Assembly: GCA_902492185.1 (NCBI GenBank)
Contig: CABUKY010000081.1
Span: forward strand, 1-8,352
Reading direction: 5' to 3'
Source of the DNA: an uncultured Collinsella sp.
GTDB taxonomy: Bacteria > Actinomycetota > Coriobacteriia > Coriobacteriales > Coriobacteriaceae
Length of the DNA stretch: 8,352 nucleotides
In this document: one piece after another, positions 5,662-8,352 of the stretch
Position numbering within the stretch: the first letter of the stretch is position 1
Layout: each line of letters starts with the position of its first letter
Made by a program: the position numbers and the translations under genes
Notes under the pieces: generated by a model
Seen by the model: only the letters and a program-made list of their open reading frames with translations
Database searches by the model: none
Told to the model about the DNA's origin: nothing

Positions 5662-6580
5662 CACGCGCATCCACATCGACGAGGCGAGGCTCGGGCGTGT
5701 CCAAAAGCAGGATCGCATCGCCACGGGCGTGCTGACGGCGATCGTCGCCATCGTCATGCTCATCGTCATCTCCATGGTGGCCTATATCTTGTTCGAGGGC
5801 ATCTCGACGCTGTTCCAGCCGGGCTTTCTCACAGAGCCGTCGCGCGCCAACGGAACGCAGGGCGGCGTGCTCTACCAGCTGTTCGACTCGTTCTACCTGC
5901 TGCTGATCACTCTGATCATCTCGGTGCCCATCAGCCTGGGCGGAGCGGTCTTTTTGGTTGAGTATGCGCCGGACGGACCCATCCGCGACATCGCCTCCAC
6001 CGCCATCGAGACGTTGTCCTCGCTGCCTTCCATCGTCGTCGGCATGTTCGGTTTTCTGGTGTTCTCGGTGCAGCTGGGCTGGAAGTACTCCATCATCTCC
6101 GGCGCCATCGCGCTCACCATGTTCAATATCCCCATTCTGGTGCGCGTGATCCAGCAGGCGCTCGAGGACGTGCCGCAGGCCCAGCGCGATGCGTGCCTGG
6201 CCATGGGCCTCACTCGCTGGGAGGCCACGCTGCACATCCTGATCCCCGAGGCCATGCCTGCCATCGTGACGGGCATCGTGCTTTCGGCCGGTCGCGTGTT
6301 TGGCGAGGCCGCAGCACTGCTTTTTACCTCGGGTATGAGCTCGCCGGTTCGCCTGAACTTCTTGAGCTTTAACCTGTCGAGCCCCACCTGCGCCTGGAAC
6401 GTGTTCCGCCCCGGCGAGTCGCTCGCCGTGCACATCTACAAGATCTATGGCGAAGGCAGCCCCGAGGCCCAGCAGATCGTCTGGGGCACCGCGGCGCTGC
6501 TGATGATTTGCGTGCTGCTGTTTAACGTAATCGCCCGCATTGTGGGCAAGCAACTGGCAAGGAAGATGACGGCCGAATGA
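5654..6580 (+). CDS. pstA: Phosphate ABC transporter permease PstA
   Basis: Predicted membrane permease of 308 residues, the second half of the phosphate channel. Hydrophobic segments lie near residues 23-48, 78-103, 119-142, 148-165, 199-222 and 278-296. The EAA loop at about 171-204 reads 'ACLAMGLTRWEATLHILIPE' in its core. 'SSLPSIVVGMFGF' (122-134) and 'GRVFGEAAALLFT' (213-225) are PstA hallmarks. The start is taken as GTG at 5654, overlapping the pstC stop, with AGGGGG and AAGG just upstream. A TTG at 5630 would add eight residues but lies deeper inside pstC and lacks a better binding site. The gene ends in an ATGA overlap with pstB. Confidence 0.94.
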   Translation: MASTRIHIDEARLGRVQKQDRIATGVLTAIVAIVMLIVISMVAYILFEGISTLFQPGFLTEPSRANGTQGGVLYQLFDSFYLLLITLIISVPISLGGAVFLVEYAPDGPIRDIASTAIETLSSLPSIVVGMFGFLVFSVQLGWKYSIISGAIALTMFNIPILVRVIQQALEDVPQAQRDACLAMGLTRWEATLHILIPEAMPAIVTGIVLSAGRVFGEAAALLFTSGMSSPVRLNFLSFNLSSPTCAWNVFRPGESLAVHIYKIYGEGSPEAQQIVWGTAALLMICVLLFNVIARIVGKQLARKMTAE

Positions 6581-7449
6581 GCGAGATAAATGCAACGCCC
6601 GCAACCGAAGCGGCCGCGTCCGACACCCAGGACTTTCTATCGAGTGTGGGGGAGAGCGAGAAGCGCGTGCGCGTGAGCGGCAAGGCCGTGAGCGACGAGG
6701 TCGTGCTCTCCACCAAGGACGTCAACGTGTACTATGGCGACCACCATGCCCTGCACGACACGTCGCTCGACTTTCACAAGGGCGAGATCACGGCGCTCAT
6801 CGGGCCTTCGGGCTGCGGTAAGTCGACCTTCTTGCGTAGCCTCAACCTTATGAATCGCGAGATTCGCGGCTGCCGCGTGGAGGGCGAGATCAACTATCGC
6901 GGGCGCAACGTGAACACCAAGACCGAGAACACCTACGAGTTGCGTCGCTCCATTGGCATGGTGTTCCAGCAGCCCAACCCGTTTCGCAAGTCCATTCGCG
7001 ACAACATCACGTTTGCGCCTAGGCGCCACGGCATCACCGACCGCGACGAACTCGACCGCATGGTCGAGGAGAGCCTGCGCGGCGCGGCACTGTGGGACGA
7101 GGTCAAGGACAAGCTCGACAAGAGCGCCTATGCGCTTTCGGGCGGTCAGCAGCAGCGCCTGTGCATCGCGCGCACGCTGGCGCTCAACCCCGACGTGATC
7201 TTGTTCGACGAGCCCTGCTCGGCGCTCGACCCCATCTCGACGCTGGCGATCGAGGACCTGATGTCATCGATCGTTGCCGACCGCGCCATCGTCATCGTGA
7301 CGCACAACATGGAGCAGGCGTCGCGTGTGTCCAACCGCACGGCGTTCTTCTACATGGGCGATATGGTCGAGTACGACGAGACCGACGAGATTTTCCAACG
7401 GCCCAAGGATAAGCGGCTGAATGATTACCTCACCGGCATGTTCTCCTAG
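6577..7449 (+). CDS. pstB: Phosphate ABC transporter ATP-binding protein PstB
   Basis: Predicted cytoplasmic ATPase of 290 residues that powers phosphate import. Walker A is GPSGCGKST (76-84), the Q-loop lies in 'VFQQPNPF' (129-136), the signature is LSGGQQQR (187-194), Walker B is VILFDEP (207-213, catalytic E212) and the switch histidine is H243 in 'VTHNM'. 'QQPNPFRKSIRDNITFAPR' is diagnostic of PstB. The first 40 or so residues are an extra polar, acidic, Ala/Ser-rich segment before the usual start of the domain ('VVLSTKDVNVYYG'), making it about 40 longer than typical PstB. The start ATG overlaps the pstA stop, with AAGGAAG about 11 bases upstream. No second Met lies before the ATPase domain. 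A terminator follows; phoU does not. Confidence 0.95.
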   Translation: MSEINATPATEAAASDTQDFLSSVGESEKRVRVSGKAVSDEVVLSTKDVNVYYGDHHALHDTSLDFHKGEITALIGPSGCGKSTFLRSLNLMNREIRGCRVEGEINYRGRNVNTKTENTYELRRSIGMVFQQPNPFRKSIRDNITFAPRRHGITDRDELDRMVEESLRGAALWDEVKDKLDKSAYALSGGQQQRLCIARTLALNPDVILFDEPCSALDPISTLAIEDLMSSIVADRAIVIVTHNMEQASRVSNRTAFFYMGDMVEYDETDEIFQRPKDKRLNDYLTGMFS

Positions 7450-7504
7450 TCCGGGACATGCTTGAGGCCCGCGGCGGCCACGGTTGCCACGGGACTGATT
7501 GGAG

Positions 7505-7542
7505 AGGCGGGTCATCTCTTTTGGGAGATGGCCCGCCTTTTT
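7505..7542 (+). terminator. Rho-independent terminator of the pst operon
   Basis: AGGCGGGTCATCTC (7505-7518) pairs with GAGATGGCCCGCCT (7525-7538) in a 14-bp stem with a single G-U pair and a six-base loop, followed by five T (7538-7542). It stands 55 bases after the pstB stop and isolates the pst operon from the ABC-F gene. Confidence 0.93.
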
Positions 7543-7568
7543 GTGTCGTGTGCGGCCCGCCTTTTCGC

Positions 7569-7577
7569 TGCTATTAT
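7569..7577 (+). promoter_or_regulatory. Extended -10 promoter for the ABC-F gene
   Basis: TGCTATTAT contains an extended -10 TG one base before TATTAT, which matches TATAAT at five of six positions. No good -35 is visible, which fits an extended -10 promoter. Transcription would start near 7584, about 29 bases before the start codon and clear of the preceding terminator. Confidence 0.6.
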
Positions 7578-7612
7578 GGACAACGTTGAATTTCTACGAA
7601 GGAGCAGGGCAT

Positions 7613-8352
7613 ATGGCGATTCTTTTGGGATGCGATTCCGTCAGCCTAGAGTTTCCCACCAAGCATATTTTCGATAGCGTGACGCTCGGCGTGGGCGAGG
7701 GCGACCGTATTGGTATTGTCGGTAAAAACGGCGACGGCAAGTCGACGCTGCTGAGCGTGCTCGCCGGCACGCTGGAGCCCGACGACGGCCGCGTGACGCA
7801 TCGTCGCGGCACCACGATCGGCCTGCTCGGCCAAAAGGACCAGCTTGTCGACACCGACACCGTGCACCATGCCGTCGTGGGCGACACGCCCGAGTATGAG
7901 TGGGCGTCGAGCCCCCGCACGCGCCAGATCCTCGCCGGTCTCATTAGCGATGTGCCCTGGGAGGGCACGGTGGGCGAGCTTTCGGGTGGCCAGCGCCGCC
8001 GCGTGGACCTCGCGCGCCTGTTGATCGGCGACTACGACGTGCTCATGCTCGACGAGCCCACTAACCATCTGGACATGCGCACCATCAACTGGCTTGCACG
8101 CCATCTTAAGGCTCGCTGGCAGCGCGGTCAGGGCGCCATGCTCGTGGTCACGCACGATCGCTGGTTCTTGGACGAGGTCTGCACCAGCATGTGGGAGGTC
8201 CACGACGGCCAGGTCGATCCCTTCGAGGGCGGCTACTCCGCATATATCCTGCAGCGCGTGGAGCGCGACCGCATGGCCGCGGTTACCGAGGAACGCCGTC
8301 GCAACATGGCGCGCAAGGAGCTCGCGTGGCTGAGCCGCGGCGCCCAGGCGCG
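7613..8352 (+). CDS. ABC-F family ATPase, Uup-like actinobacterial type (3' end outside window)
   Basis: The frame is open from ATG 7613 to the end of the window (246 full codons) and covers the first ATPase domain and the start of the linker. AAGGAG (7599-7604) lies eight bases upstream. Walker A is GKNGDGKST (37-45), the signature is LSGGQRRR (123-130), Walker B is VLMLDEPTNHLD (143-154) and the switch histidine is H181 in 'VVTHDRWFLDEVC'. No membrane segment is present. 'DEPTNHLD' and the tandem-domain layout define ABC-F proteins, soluble ATPases that mostly act on ribosomes in translation or antibiotic protection. The arginine-rich linker (about 215-246) ending 'RKELAWLSRGAQA' resembles Uup-type proteins of actinobacteria. 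The short spacing between Walker A and signature also fits that group. Whether it is a housekeeping factor or a resistance protein cannot be told here. Confidence 0.92.
   Translation, partial: MAILLGCDSVSLEFPTKHIFDSVTLGVGEGDRIGIVGKNGDGKSTLLSVLAGTLEPDDGRVTHRRGTTIGLLGQKDQLVDTDTVHHAVVGDTPEYEWASSPRTRQILAGLISDVPWEGTVGELSGGQRRRVDLARLLIGDYDVLMLDEPTNHLDMRTINWLARHLKARWQRGQGAMLVVTHDRWFLDEVCTSMWEVHDGQVDPFEGGYSAYILQRVERDRMAAVTEERRRNMARKELAWLSRGAQA

Noticed and set aside
3676..5775. 699-codon minus-strand open frame
   Set aside because: It lies antisense to pstS and pstC, is low in complexity (Asp/Gly/His/Arg-rich) and shows no family motifs; long antisense frames are expected opposite GC-rich genes with C-biased third positions.
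5627..6604. 325-codon minus-strand open frame opposite pstA
   Set aside because: Antisense shadow rich in His, Arg, Asp and Gln, without a domain; the opposite strand encodes an intact permease.

Overview
The window is GC-rich, densely coded bacterial DNA. It carries a C-terminal toxin-like gene fragment, a DegV-family lipid-binding protein, a HAD phosphatase, a PepV/Sapep-type M20 dipeptidase, a complete pstSCAB phosphate transporter and the first part of an ABC-F ATPase. The phosphate-binding lipoprotein has a twin-arginine signal, and the ABC-F protein has the actinobacterial-type linker 'RKELAWLSRGA'. Together with the base composition this suggests an actinobacterium of the Coriobacteriia, such as Collinsella. 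That assignment is inference from protein style, not a database match.

Layout. Bases 1-135 hold the 3' end of a plus-strand gene that resembles the C-terminus of YafQ/RelE-type toxins. An inverted repeat with perfect 19-base arms (149-215) follows, in the gap before the 3' end of degV (minus strand, 229-1089). A divergent intergenic region (1090-1245) holds a degV leader hairpin, overlapping -10-like sequences and an operator-like dyad. The plus-strand pair HAD phosphatase (1246-1908) and M20 dipeptidase (1964-3400) is separated by 55 bases that can fold into a hairpin just before the second ribosome binding site. Bases 3401-3789 contain no gene. They hold a 102-base imperfect palindrome, a clear intrinsic terminator, a degenerate copy of the repeat unit seen near base 150, and a structured pstS upstream region.

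The pst operon (3790-7449) is compact: pstS and pstC are 24 bases apart, pstC and pstA overlap by 8 bases, and pstA and pstB overlap by 4 (ATGA). It ends at a strong 14-bp-stem terminator (7505-7542). phoU does not follow pstB. PstS captures phosphate at the cell surface, PstC and PstA form the membrane channel, and PstB drives import by ATP hydrolysis. After the terminator, an extended -10 promoter and a good ribosome binding site lead into an ABC-F gene that runs off the window at base 8352.

The protein-coding content is mostly conserved housekeeping genes, and I see no evidence of a novel multi-gene system. The features most worth a second look are non-coding: the 19-base-arm inverted repeat and its second, degenerate unit, the 102-base palindrome after the dipeptidase gene, and the competing stems upstream of pstS.
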